Shown piece by piece: positions 44,001-51,516 of a DNA stretch of 64,000 bases. Source of the stretch: Paucisalibacillus globulus (lineage in GTDB: Bacteria; Bacillota; Bacilli; Bacillales; Amphibacillaceae); contig NZ_LT855390.1 in NCBI RefSeq assembly GCF_900184735.1, positions 55,736 to 119,735 on the forward strand, written 5' to 3'. The position numbers and the translations under genes are program-made. Below the pieces are notes generated by a model. That model worked only from the letters and a program-made list of their open reading frames with translations, did no database searches and had not been told where the DNA came from. The number at the start of each line of letters is the position of its first letter. Position 1 is the stretch's first letter.

Positions 44001-45458
44001 ATGGAAACTCTATTGACTAAAATGAAAGAGTTGAATGAAGAATTGACTGCCCTGAATCAAGAAGTGCAACAAGCACTTTCTGAAAAGGAAAAACAAAAAG
44101 GAAAATATGAATTAAAACTAGAACAGTTTAAGAAAGATTATCTAAGCCAAGAGCTTATATCATTTGAGCATTCCCTTGATGAAATCTATCAATCATTACA
44201 GAAGGAAAATACAAAGCTCTTAGAAAGAAAAGACTATATTAATAAGCAGATAGACCGAATTAATACTCAGCTCGAAAGTATCTCCAAGGCTGAACGGGAG
44301 CTAGAAAGATATATCGAGAGCCATCACTTTAATTCTCCAGACCTTTCCGAAATTGGACTGACGGAAGAACAGCAGCTAGATTTTAATTATCAACGCAAAA
44401 AGTATGTGAAAGCTGTTATAGAGGAAATGAGAAATAGGAAAGAAGAGATGAATGAGGAAGCGACCCAGGTACAAGCAGAAAAAGAGTATGTCCGGGATTT
44501 TTGTAGGAAAGAGATTTCAGATGTTAAGCTTCAACAAATGGCGATAAACGGGGTGGAGCATAAGCATACGTACGAAGATGTGATCTCATTTAAGAATAAT
44601 ATGTTAACCAGTATTGAACGAATCACGAAATATGCCAATGAGCATATAAGAAAAAGTGATGAAGACCTGCAGTTGTTTATTAATCAAATTCATTCCCATC
44701 TCTATACGATTGTAGAGGAATTGAAGCAGATCCCTAATAAAACGAAGGTCAAAGTAATCGATGATTGGAAACCAATCTTTTCGTTCTCCATACCAGAGTG
44801 GGACGAAGATGTGGCTAAGACTAGAATCAGAGATTATATCGAATGGATTCTGCAGCAGCTAGAGTCAGAACGATATCTTAATGACCAAGGAATGCAGGAT
44901 GAAGGAAAGGTTAGAAATGATGTAGAGATGTGGCTTCAGACGAAATCATTATTGCAAGTCGTCATGAATAATGAAGTCATGAAGGTTAATTGTAGAAAAG
45001 TGACCAATGATAATCATGTGACATCGAGATCCTACTCCTGGGAACAGAGTAATGTTTGGTCAGGAGGAGAAAAGTGGAGTAAGAATATGACACTTTTCTT
45101 AGGTATTCTAAATTATGTAGCGGAGAAGAAGCAGCATCTACAGGCAAATATGAAACGCCATCGAGCAGTTATATTAGATAACCCATTCGGGAAAGCATCT
45201 AGTGATCATGTATTAAATCCAGTATTTTTCGTTGCTGAGCAGCTTGGCTTCCAAATCATCGCTCTTACTGCACATGCAGAAGGGAAATTTTTACAGGATT
45301 ACTTCCCAGTCATCTATAGCTGCCGTCTAAGGTCATCACAAGACTCCGGGAAGAAAGTGATGACAAAAGAGAAATGGCTCCATCATGCATATTTCCAAGA
45401 CCATGAACCAGAAGGGCTTGAGAGGCTGGGTGAGGTGGAGCAGATGGAATTGTTCTGA
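41046..45458 (+). CDS. jetC: Wadjet system protein JetC (SMC/MukB-like ATPase)
   Basis: 1,470 residues, one of the longest genes here. Walker A is ENGGGKT (about 38-44). Long heptad-rich coiled coils fill the middle on both sides of a central non-coiled (hinge) region. At the C-terminus are an ABC-type signature WSGGEKWSKN (about 1337-1346) and Walker B AVILDNPFG (about 1373-1381), with Asn after the Asp where the canonical SMC motif has Glu. It is the loop-extruding motor that recognises circular plasmids. I chose ATG 41046 because AAGGAG lies directly upstream. Confidence 0.86.
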   Translation: MPSISKIRLTNIVYEEGNKRYNDELFLFESHNGGILLENGGGKTVLIQTALQAVLPHVDLADRKIKNTLLLENAPAHIAIEWITHDKPRRYVVTAVTLFLAKHGLDSIRYVYEYDAGDPNGIEGIPFVREGKEGNRPAERGEMQDYYSGMKEKSSFFSHTFDTIKEYKAFIEKQYHIISSEWESIVKINSTEGGVEAFFDDCKSTNQLFDRLLIPTVEDSIVGHNKAMFADMFEKQNQSFKNYKKLKQTIEENKRIQEKLENYVMTFEKLHHKQQAYQKAKQQAKGVWNVTLSQKQQMTAELAESSRMLKEWEADHRMHKVKAASYEIAVEKATLEEKETAYNTMLAHQLNKEEERDTHQKNYYSLKLAKYKVEMKEEQDKLAFAEEKLADLEQDEELFDLQESLEEANQSLLGSYLEEIEKIDREKQGLTYQLNPILKQIEQYSISKSALDDQINEMKQRLSAINERIRARTEDMEKLQQQILANPQQEQVTIELKKWQERSNHLDQEVVRLNQEVKQLNLQIGEAEEQWDKLLEEHTEIERNKNDVSFKLSELDAAQGNVITRLAGLRQQWASFEDIYTAQQTIETRILEQLEKQKKERNTLLFKERLAYRFVDDYGNQDVFFSDTFLAEQLASWKNQFGFIVTGVEYLQNLNDEERKKRKDFPLWPLTLVTTNKSKQQLLEKLNHISDRLQFPISVLTTEEALQVDESPGHDWVAPKHWNHNLETEYFTNWKVQLRSDAHAITGLREQKEKELTDWQDAWKAFQQFLKTYPYEFYSSLSTEQSEWKNRLEDVDLRIKSIKAIITESRSIVDSNRTKIKNHSDEMQGLQNKIKEGLTYLSYEKEVEENSKREENLSATLQQLEKDKSKKEIELKGFNDEKDGLQQRMLDLSNEMKIIKREDDYLRVASLNPIYSGDSKQSIKNKIHDLNRKIDKVTVTQGEWIAKQEAAKQALKKLQTQLDEIRNQQSDLDYEQVFPSDGDQWMETLLTKMKELNEELTALNQEVQQALSEKEKQKGKYELKLEQFKKDYLSQELISFEHSLDEIYQSLQKENTKLLERKDYINKQIDRINTQLESISKAERELERYIESHHFNSPDLSEIGLTEEQQLDFNYQRKKYVKAVIEEMRNRKEEMNEEATQVQAEKEYVRDFCRKEISDVKLQQMAINGVEHKHTYEDVISFKNNMLTSIERITKYANEHIRKSDEDLQLFINQIHSHLYTIVEELKQIPNKTKVKVIDDWKPIFSFSIPEWDEDVAKTRIRDYIEWILQQLESERYLNDQGMQDEGKVRNDVEMWLQTKSLLQVVMNNEVMKVNCRKVTNDNHVTSRSYSWEQSNVWSGGEKWSKNMTLFLGILNYVAEKKQHLQANMKRHRAVILDNPFGKASSDHVLNPVFFVAEQLGFQIIALTAHAEGKFLQDYFPVIYSCRLRSSQDSGKKVMTKEKWLHHAYFQDHEPEGLERLGEVEQMELF

Positions 45459-45802
45459 AACCAGGCATTTGCTAGTCAAACTTTGTGAGAGAAAAGTGAA
45501 GGTAATTGAGGTCTTGCCCCAATTACCAGTATTCTAGTAGTGAATCTCAAGAATTCAACCCAAAGAATTTAGAGTGCCATCTACTGTAGCAAGATGGAAT
45601 GTAGTTACATCCTACGCCTCATTGCTTTAGAGCGACTAAAGTCGTTAGAGGAACTCTTCCAATACTGCCCAATGGATTTCTAAGTGTATTTCTTCCTGTA
45701 AGGAAGAAATAGGCCGGTTTACCTTTTTAATCGAAATGGATTTGAGTAAGGTGGCAAAATTACTTATTAAATCTTTATTAAATTTTATGATATTGAGCTA
45801 GC
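45459..45802. other. intergenic region after the Wadjet operon
   Basis: No gene. A hairpin GGTAATTG/CAATTACC (45501-45527) follows jetC but lacks a T-run. TTTCTTCC...GGAAGAAA at about 45689-45708, with TAATCGAAATGG and GTAAGGTGGCAAAATTA after it, repeats the block order seen at 3503-3585. Confidence 0.5.
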
Positions 45803-45917
45803 AATAAAATTTCAGTCAATATTCCTGATTATTGGGACAAATGGGAAGTTGACTGGTTATGCTGGCGGGGTGTGGAGGAAGGAATGGTTGATTCGACATG
45901 AGAAGACATTTAAATAG
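45803..45917 (+). pseudogene. remnant of a second adaB/ogt methyltransferase gene (3' end)
   Basis: The nucleotides encode NKISVNIP, then [20 protein letters not shown] and LIRHEKTFK*, which match the adaB C-terminus ([20 protein letters not shown]...). Between P and I, 8 bases are missing, which removes the acceptor Cys-His and shifts the frame. Upstream of 45795 no homology to adaB is visible. About 80% of bases match adaB over the shared 80 bp, so it is not a recent duplicate. Confidence 0.82.
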
Positions 45918-45943
45918 GAAATGAATACATTTCCCAAGAGAGA

Positions 45944-45972
45944 TTGACAGTATAAACATATCAAATTATACT
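45944..45972 (+). promoter_or_regulatory. strong promoter of the antitoxin RNA
   Basis: TTGACA (45944-45949), 17 bp, TATACT (45967-45972): a near-perfect sigma-A promoter pointing at the toxin gene's 3' end. Confidence 0.8.
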
Positions 45973-45978
45973 AATAAT

Positions 45979-46112
45979 AAGAAAAAGGCACTTAGTAGCG
46001 GTAACTACTAAGTACCACAACCACTTACCGCATAAAGAGCGGTTGACCTTTTGATGTTAAGTTAAAAAGAAGTAATCGCTACTGGTCAAAGAGGGCGGTT
46101 ACTTCTTTTTAT
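45979..46112 (+). ncRNA. antitoxin RNA of a type I toxin-antitoxin locus (RatA-like)
   Basis: Transcription from the promoter at 45944 should start near 45979 and stop at the bidirectional terminator 46064-46112, giving an RNA of about 130 nt. Its 3' part is complementary to the 3' end of the toxin mRNA, as in txpA/ratA. The 5' part contains a hairpin CTTAGTAG/CTACTAAG. Confidence 0.6.
46064..46112. terminator. bidirectional terminator of the toxin and antitoxin RNAs
   Basis: AAAAAGAAGTAATCGC and GCGGTTACTTCTTTTT form a 16-bp stem (one G-T pair) with A and T tracts; the toxin's stop codon is inside the right arm. Confidence 0.85.
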
Positions 46113-46206
46113 TTAGAAGGACGACGATTGTTACAATTAGTGTTAATTCGGCTATTAAGAAATAGCTAAATTGTACGAGTAAACTTATTGCTTCGTAGGT
46201 CGTCAT
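46099..46206 (-). CDS. type I toxin, TxpA/BsrG-like small membrane peptide
   Basis: 35 residues: MTTYEAISLLVQFSYFLIAE, a continuing hydrophobic helix and NKKK. This is the 'holin-like toxin' pattern (short start, one membrane helix, basic end). The ATG at 46206 has GGGAGGTGG 7 nt upstream; longer in-frame starts exist but lie in the mRNA leader. The leader contains CCTTAAGAAGG next to the Shine-Dalgarno, so translation is probably held back by structure. The antitoxin RNA overlaps its 3' end. Confidence 0.82.
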   Translation of the reverse strand: MTTYEAISLLVQFSYFLIAELTLIVTIVVLLNKKK

Positions 46207-46266
46207 CCTTACCACCTCCCTTCTTAAGGAAGATGGCCAACCGCCCACTATACTATGTAGTTGTTG

Positions 46267-46294
46267 ATTATATAATATCACATGATGGGTTAAA
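46267..46294 (-). promoter_or_regulatory. probable toxin promoter
   Basis: TTTAAC, 16 bp, TATAAT (minus strand, 46294-46289 and 46272-46267). A weak-looking -35 and a consensus -10 place the start near 46260. Confidence 0.45.
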
Positions 46295-46308
46295 TTACAT
46301 TAAAATTA

Positions 46309-46321
46309 GAATGTTTGTTCG
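46309..46321 (-). promoter_or_regulatory. LexA/SOS-box-like sequence upstream of the toxin
   Basis: CGAACAAACATTC on the minus strand resembles the Bacillus LexA box (CGAACRNRYGTTYC, two changes). An identical 13-mer lies at the same distance upstream of the second toxin copy (53773-53785). Confidence 0.3.
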
Positions 46322-46379
46322 TGAGTTGCTTTTCGTACACAAAATAAGAGATGAAACGGTCAAAAATCAAAAATGAGGT

Positions 46380-46429
46380 CAACGGGGACAGGTTCCTTGG
46401 CATTTGTGCCAAGGAACCTGTCCCCGTTG
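46380..46429. repeat. REP-like hairpin
   Basis: CAACGGGGACAGGTTCCTTG... with its exact complement: a 23-bp perfect stem and 4-nt loop, between the toxin locus and pbuE. Confidence 0.88.
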
Positions 46430-46444
46430 TACTCTCTTCTTTTA

Positions 46445-47632
46445 TTATATAGCCGAGGTACCTGTCCCCACGGCACTTTCTGCTCTTTCTTTCGGTTTTC
46501 TAGTCAAAGAAAAGACCGCACAAATCAAGGAAAGGATCACAATAGCTCCTCCAAACCAAGACATATGAGATACAGTCCCAGTCTCATTTAACACGATTCC
46601 ACCAAATGCAGAACCTAGAGAGATACCTATTTGTAATGATGAATTATTAAAGCTTTGTTGAATGTCAGATGTAGCAGGATCGGTTTCAATCAGGTAGCTT
46701 TGTTGTGGTGGAGAGAGTGCCCAGCTTAGCGCTCCCCAAACCATCATAACTGGTAGGAAAACAATAAGTGAAAAAGTAGTGAATGGTAATAAGAATAGCA
46801 CTACTGCAAACGAACCGATTACAACGATGATGCTCTTTTTAGCTCCAATCGAATCGGATAAAATTCCCCCGAATGCTCCACCACTTACTGCTGCAATCCC
46901 AAATAATAGATAACAAATACTAATCCAGGTGGAATTCAGATGAAGTTCGGTTTCTAAAAAAGGCGTAAAGTATGCATAAATCGTATAATGTCCTGCTAGT
47001 AAAAACATCGTTGCTAGATGTGCACTACCTAATTTAAAACTAGCCACTGCCTTTAATTGTTGTGAAAGTGGGGTCGTGTTTTCTCCCGGAATTCGCTCGA
47101 AAAAGATGGAAATTAATACAAAGGAACCGATTGATAAAATAGCAATTCCAAGAAAAATAACGCGCCAGCCAAATGTATCGGAAATCATGATTCCAAGCGG
47201 AACTCCCATGACTAGTGACGAACTAATTCCCATATAAATTAGACCCACAGCCTTTGCTCGATGTGTTGGAGCAACAATTTTGGCAGCCAGGGTTAGCGAT
47301 AATACAACGATAAGTGCTGTACTCATGGCACTCAATACCCTTGCAAACATCATAAAAGTAAAATTGGGACTGAAATAGGTCATGATATTACTGATGAAAA
47401 AGACAAACAAGGAGATGAGGTATAATTTTTTGCGTTCTATCTTGCTAGTTAGTACTAGTAAAACTGGACCAGCAACGGCATATATAAGTGCAAAAACAGT
47501 GATGAGTTGTCCAGCTGAGCTTAATGTTATATCTAAATCATTTGCGATTGTTGGAAGTATTCCACCAACAATTAATTCAACAAGTCCTGCTGCAATAGTG
47601 GCTAATGCGAGTATAAAAACTTTTAAATTCAT
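46445..47632 (-). CDS. pbuE: purine efflux MFS transporter PbuE
   Basis: 395 residues with 12 helices. [20 protein letters not shown] at the start, the MFS motif and overall length fit the B. subtilis PbuE family (hypoxanthine/adenine exporter). The decisive evidence is the adenine riboswitch directly upstream (47688-47793), which controls pbuE in B. subtilis. Its C-terminal [10 protein letters not shown] is encoded by a REP-like element (46452-46474), so the natural end has been replaced. Confidence 0.87.
   Translation of the reverse strand: MNLKVFILALATIAAGLVELIVGGILPTIANDLDITLSSAGQLITVFALIYAVAGPVLLVLTSKIERKKLYLISLFVFFISNIMTYFSPNFTFMMFARVLSAMSTALIVVLSLTLAAKIVAPTHRAKAVGLIYMGISSSLVMGVPLGIMISDTFGWRVIFLGIAILSIGSFVLISIFFERIPGENTTPLSQQLKAVASFKLGSAHLATMFLLAGHYTIYAYFTPFLETELHLNSTWISICYLLFGIAAVSGGAFGGILSDSIGAKKSIIVVIGSFAVVLFLLPFTTFSLIVFLPVMMVWGALSWALSPPQQSYLIETDPATSDIQQSFNNSSLQIGISLGSAFGGIVLNETGTVSHMSWFGGAIVILSLICAVFSLTRKPKERAESAVGTGTSAI
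46452..46474. repeat. REP-like element forming the 3' end of pbuE
   Basis: GCCGAGGTACCTGTCCCCAC, then GGC: the inverted REP core with GCCG/CGGC ends, reading AVGTGTSA in the pbuE frame. Confidence 0.8.
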
Positions 47633-47687
47633 ATTCTATCTCGTCCTTTCTCGTGATGTTAGTAATAAAAGATGATTTTTTGTATAC

Positions 47688-47793
47688 AAAAAAATCCTGA
47701 TTACAAAAAATGAATCATCTTCATTTTCTGTAATCAGGATTTTACGGTTCCTGGTAGAGACCCTCAAGCCATATTCTTGAGGTTATACAGGTA
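47688..47793 (-). ncRNA. adenine riboswitch with overlapping terminator (pbuE leader)
   Basis: On the minus strand: CCTGTATAACCTCAAGAATA, TGGCTTGAGGG, TCTCTACCAGGAACCG and AATCCTGATTACAG. These are the P1 5' strand with J1/2, P2, L3 and P3/J3-1 of a purine aptamer. The key J3/1 base is U (GATTA), which in this family selects adenine over guanine. AAATCCTGATTACA pairs alternatively with TGTAATCAGGATTT plus seven T (a terminator, 47688-47743). Ligand binding should block the terminator and turn the gene on. Confidence 0.93.
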
Positions 47794-48016
47794 TATTTAT
47801 TTATGGTACTAGAACAGTGTACTAGCCTTCAGCTATTTTTTCAAGTACTAATTTCTGAATGTGATATTACCATGGAGGAAAGGTCTCGCCCCAACATGAA
47901 GTTTCCCCTTATGTCTTAGACAGGGCATGCGAAAATGGAGTAAGATATAAGATAGCGTATAAACAAAGTAACTATCAGCACCAATAAATGTAATTAAACA
48001 AGGAGATAACAAAACC
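47794..48016. other. intergenic region upstream of truA
   Basis: Promoter space for the divergent pbuE and truA transcripts. A strong site, AAGGAGA, precedes truA. No gene is visible. Confidence 0.5.
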
Positions 48017-48754
48017 ATGAACAACTATAAATTAACCATTCAATACGATGGTGGCCGTTACAAGGGTTGGCAGCGACTTGGTAATAGTGACAATACCATT
48101 CAAGGGAAGATTGAAAATGTTTTAACAGAGTTGGCAGGAGAAAAGATTGAAATCATTGGATCTGGAAGAACGGATGCAGGTGTCCATGCTCTTGCTCAGA
48201 TCGCTAATTTTAAAATGCGCAAACAAGCAACAGAAGATGAAGTGATGCAGTACTTAAATAGATATCTTCCTCACGATATTAGTGTTGTGGATGTCGAGAG
48301 TGTGAATGATCGTTTCCATGCTCGCTATAATGCGAAAGATAAAACCTATTTGTATAAGATTTGGAACATGCCATATACACATCCCTTCATGCGAAAATAC
48401 AGTATGCATGTAGAAGAAAAGCTTGATATTGAAAAGATGCGAAAAGCAACTACCTATTTTCTAGGTAAGCATGACTTTACTTCTTATTCCAATGCAAAGT
48501 CGAAGAAAAAGTCCATGGTACGCGAGATATATTCTATTAAGATAAAGGAAAATAACGGCTTTATTGAGATTAAACTGCAAGGCGATGGCTTCCTTTATAA
48601 CATGGTAAGAAAAATTGTTGGAACATTAATTGAAGTTGGATTAGGGGAAAAGGATCCTACTACTATACCGAGTATTCTTGAATCGAAAGAAAGAATTCAG
48701 ACAGGTCGTATGGCGGATGCTGAGGGGTTGTATTTGGAGAAGGTTGGGTTTTAA
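48017..48754 (+). CDS. truA: tRNA pseudouridine(38-40) synthase TruA
   Basis: 245 residues. The catalytic Asp lies in GSGRTDAGVHALAQ; KTYLYKIWNMPYTHPF, HDFTSYSNAKSKKKSMVREI and FLYNMVRKIVGTLIEVG are TruA-typical. It isomerises uridines 38-40 of tRNAs. It stands alone and not in the usual ribosomal-protein/ecf cluster, so this may be a second TruA paralogue. Confidence 0.94.
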   Translation: MNNYKLTIQYDGGRYKGWQRLGNSDNTIQGKIENVLTELAGEKIEIIGSGRTDAGVHALAQIANFKMRKQATEDEVMQYLNRYLPHDISVVDVESVNDRFHARYNAKDKTYLYKIWNMPYTHPFMRKYSMHVEEKLDIEKMRKATTYFLGKHDFTSYSNAKSKKKSMVREIYSIKIKENNGFIEIKLQGDGFLYNMVRKIVGTLIEVGLGEKDPTTIPSILESKERIQTGRMADAEGLYLEKVGF

Positions 48755-48776
48755 TTGACCGGTTATGTTGTTATAT

Positions 48777-48826
48777 AAAAAGAAGTAACCGCACAACCTT
48801 GTCACAGGGGAGGGTACTTCTTTTTA
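48777..48826. terminator. terminator, relic of a third toxin locus
   Basis: AAAAAGAAGTAACC and GGGTACTTCTTTTT pair. The whole segment resembles the terminator of the toxin loci (46064 and 53520) up to TTTTTATTTA. The toxin itself is absent. Confidence 0.65.
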
Positions 48827-48834
48827 TTTATGTA

Positions 48835-49395
48835 TCACTTCATTTGTTGATTTGTCTCACAATATTGGCACCTAACAAATTGCCCCTCAAACCCTGATAT
48901 AGGAGCTCCACATGATTTGCACTCTTGGGAGACCTTAACTGGTTGTTTTCCAAATACACCTTTAACCGTGTTCAAGGTATCCTTTATAGAACTTGCAATA
49001 AATTCTGTACCAGGTATTGTTCTATCGTCAAATCCACCTATTACGGCATCTTGTCCTGACACAAGTTGATTAATAGCCTTTATCCAATCTTTTACTACTT
49101 TCTTTGATTCAAACCCAAAGAATTCTTGACCATTAGTGAAGTATACTTCAAGCTGTGGCGTTCCGTTAGCTCGTTTTCCTAAAATGGTTTGTGCTTTGCC
49201 ATTAAATACTTTAATTTCATCAACTGGAAATCTAGATGTATTCTTTACTTTTCCAAATATACTTTTACTAATCAAAATTAAGTGTAAATTGGTTAAGATA
49301 AGTTCATCCGAATAACTAGCCATGATACCACCGCGAGCAATTCTATTATGTTTTATAATCACTACCTCATCTGAGCGTAAGTTATATTGGTTCAT
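48835..49395 (-). CDS. PH-like domain protein with C-terminal zinc ribbon
   Basis: 186 residues. The N-terminal half is a bacterial PH/GRAM-like beta-sandwich (ASYSDELILTNLHLILISK, TPQLEVYFTNGQEFFGF). The end has two CxxC pairs (CKSCGAP and CQYCET), a zinc ribbon. It may bind lipid or protein; function unknown. ATG 49395 with AGGAGG upstream; an in-frame GTG (49401) overlaps that site. Confidence 0.75.
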   Translation of the reverse strand: MNQYNLRSDEVVIIKHNRIARGGIMASYSDELILTNLHLILISKSIFGKVKNTSRFPVDEIKVFNGKAQTILGKRANGTPQLEVYFTNGQEFFGFESKKVVKDWIKAINQLVSGQDAVIGGFDDRTIPGTEFIASSIKDTLNTVKGVFGKQPVKVSQECKSCGAPISGFEGQFVRCQYCETNQQMK

Positions 49396-49539
49396 CCACA
49401 CACCTCCTATTAATTTAAATATTTAAAATATTATAGCATGAATGGTAAAGCCTTAGCTAGCTGCTGGAACATCTGTACCACTTGAAACCTAATCCCTATA
49501 TCAATCGTATAAGTTATTACATAACAAGGGGGCCATAAA

Positions 49540-51240
49540 ATGAAAAAGTTATCTATAGCTATAGTTGCCGTGCTGGCATTTATGTTATTTCCAGTCAGTG
49601 CCCTAGCTGTTGAATTTGATATTGAAAAAACGGATATTCATGCATACCTACAGATGGACGGTAATGTTCAGGTAGAGGAGATACACACGTATGCCTTTGA
49701 CGGTGAATTCAATGGGCTTACCCGCACATTGATTGCCAAAAAAGGTACACAGATTCAGGATGTGAAAGCCTCGGAAAATGGTACTGCATTAGATGTGGAA
49801 CAGGAAGACAATTTATATAAAATTTATCGCGGTGGTGCTGATGAAACAGTGACCATTCATTTGACGTATACCATTAAAGACGGGGTAGAAGTATATTCGG
49901 ATATGGGACAATTTTACTGGCCGTTTTTTGACCAAAATAATGAATCAGCTTATCATAACCTCGATATCTACATTCATCCCCCCAAACCAACCGGGGATGT
50001 TGAATTCATTGGCTATGATAGTGCCTGGGATACGGGAAAGGCTGACAAAGATGGTGTTGTCCATTTTGCGATGGGGCATGTATCCTCCGGTCAAAAAGGT
50101 GATGTCCGAGTAGCTTATGATGCATCGCTATTCTCCGCAGCTCCATCTGCAGGGGATACGTCCATTCGGGATGATATAGTACGGGATAAGGAAAAGAAAG
50201 AAGCAGAAATTGCGGCGTTTAAAAAGGATCAAGATATGTTTAATCGTATTGCGCCTTATATTGTCTTTGGATTTGCGCTTTATTTGCTTTTCCTAGTGAT
50301 GAGTCGTATTCAATATAAACGCAAAATTAAAGCGGAGATTGAGCGTCGGTTTGTCGATGCCTTTTTCGTGCCAAAAACAGGCTTAAGTATGCCTGCTACG
50401 ATTCACTACATGAATAATGGGGTGCTTGACACACATGCATTGACGGCGGCCTTACTTGACTTGGTTCGCAAAGACTATGTAATGAAAAAAGAGGATGAGA
50501 CATTTGTCGTCGTTAACAGGCAGACAGACCATATGCACGAACAAATGCTGATTGCCTGGTTATTCGACATGGTTGGCAAAAATGGAACATTCCGTCTGTC
50601 AGATCTTGCAACGTACACGAAAAATAAAAACAACCATGAGAGCTATTGGAATAATTTCATGCAGTGGCAACAAAGTGTCAAACAGGAAGTAGATGCGAAA
50701 GAGCTCTATGAAAAACGGAATAATAAACGAATGGCAATTGGCCTTTCCAGTCTTATTATCCTTCCTTTCACCATTCTGTTTGGCGTGTATGAATTATATG
50801 GCTGGATGATTGCAGCCATTGTACTAGTGTTCTGCGTGATTGTATTAGCAATCGGTGGCAAACGAAGAACTGCCGAAGGTGCTTATATCAAAGAACAATG
50901 GGATAGATTTGAGATTAAGTTTGCCGATTTAACACCAACGGAATGGAATGAATGGCTTGACGATGATCAGAAACACGCATTTATATATGGACTGGGCCGA
51001 AACAATCAAGCCATACAAAAGAAGAACAAAATCCTTTTGGAGCATGCGCCACAATATGATCAGTTGAATCATGACTCGGGGATGAATATGTTTTTGTTCC
51101 TAGTGATTGCATCATCAGCACATACGTATTTTGGTCAGGCTGAAGCTTCGGCTGCACCCAACATCTCAACCGGAAGCGGTGGGACACCTGGGGTGGGTGG
51201 CGGCATTGGTGGAGGTGGTGGCGGTTCTGGTGCGTTTTAA
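49540..51240 (+). CDS. DUF2207 family membrane protein
   Basis: 566 residues: a signal peptide, an extracytoplasmic domain (DUF2207, about 25-225, with FNGLTRTLI and DMGQFYWPFFDQ), one helix (about 238-258), a cytosolic domain (ATIHYMNNGVLDTHALTAAL), two helices (402-448) and a glycine-rich end GGGIGGGGGGSGAF. Functions are unknown in the family, though membrane or lipid roles are suspected. The ATG follows AAGGGGG. Confidence 0.88.
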   Translation: MKKLSIAIVAVLAFMLFPVSALAVEFDIEKTDIHAYLQMDGNVQVEEIHTYAFDGEFNGLTRTLIAKKGTQIQDVKASENGTALDVEQEDNLYKIYRGGADETVTIHLTYTIKDGVEVYSDMGQFYWPFFDQNNESAYHNLDIYIHPPKPTGDVEFIGYDSAWDTGKADKDGVVHFAMGHVSSGQKGDVRVAYDASLFSAAPSAGDTSIRDDIVRDKEKKEAEIAAFKKDQDMFNRIAPYIVFGFALYLLFLVMSRIQYKRKIKAEIERRFVDAFFVPKTGLSMPATIHYMNNGVLDTHALTAALLDLVRKDYVMKKEDETFVVVNRQTDHMHEQMLIAWLFDMVGKNGTFRLSDLATYTKNKNNHESYWNNFMQWQQSVKQEVDAKELYEKRNNKRMAIGLSSLIILPFTILFGVYELYGWMIAAIVLVFCVIVLAIGGKRRTAEGAYIKEQWDRFEIKFADLTPTEWNEWLDDDQKHAFIYGLGRNNQAIQKKNKILLEHAPQYDQLNHDSGMNMFLFLVIASSAHTYFGQAEASAAPNISTGSGGTPGVGGGIGGGGGGSGAF

Positions 51241-51342
51241 TCATCAGGCCATAGATCGAATTCTCCAAAGTTATAGGGTTGGATATAAATCCATAAAACA
51301 AAAAAGACTCGCTGATTAGCGTGTCCCTAATAATGGAGCTTT

Positions 51343-51388
51343 AATAAGTACAAGGGAATTGGTACCTCCCCTTGTACTTATTTTTTTG
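51343..51388 (+). terminator. Rho-independent terminator
   Basis: AATAAGTACAAGGG and CCCTTGTACTTATT form a 14-bp stem, then TTTTT. It ends the DUF2207 transcript and isolates the queC leader. Confidence 0.88.
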
Positions 51389-51464
51389 CACAATCTAGTT
51401 TAGTGTATTTCTAACTGAACTTACTTCCCTATCCCTAAGTCAAAAAGTATTATATACTGTAACC

Positions 51465-51505
51465 CAGAGGGTTCGAAACCATCCCCTCTTTAAACAAAAC
51501 TAGGG
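51465..51505 (+). ncRNA. preQ1-I riboswitch
   Basis: AGAGGG (51466-51471) pairs with CCCTCT (51484-51489) around a loop TTCGAAACCATC. The A-rich tail TTTAAACAAAACTAGGG follows, the hallmark of the compact preQ1-I aptamer; the tail joins a pseudoknot with the loop. The tail runs into the GGGAGGA ribosome binding site of queC, so control is likely at translation. TATACT at 51453-51458 is the likely -10. Confidence 0.9.
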
Positions 51506-51516
51506 AGGAATTTTAT

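Noticed and set aside
46373-46591. 72-codon plus-strand frame with TGTGSLA
   Set aside because: It is only the translation of the REP-like hairpin and antisense of pbuE.
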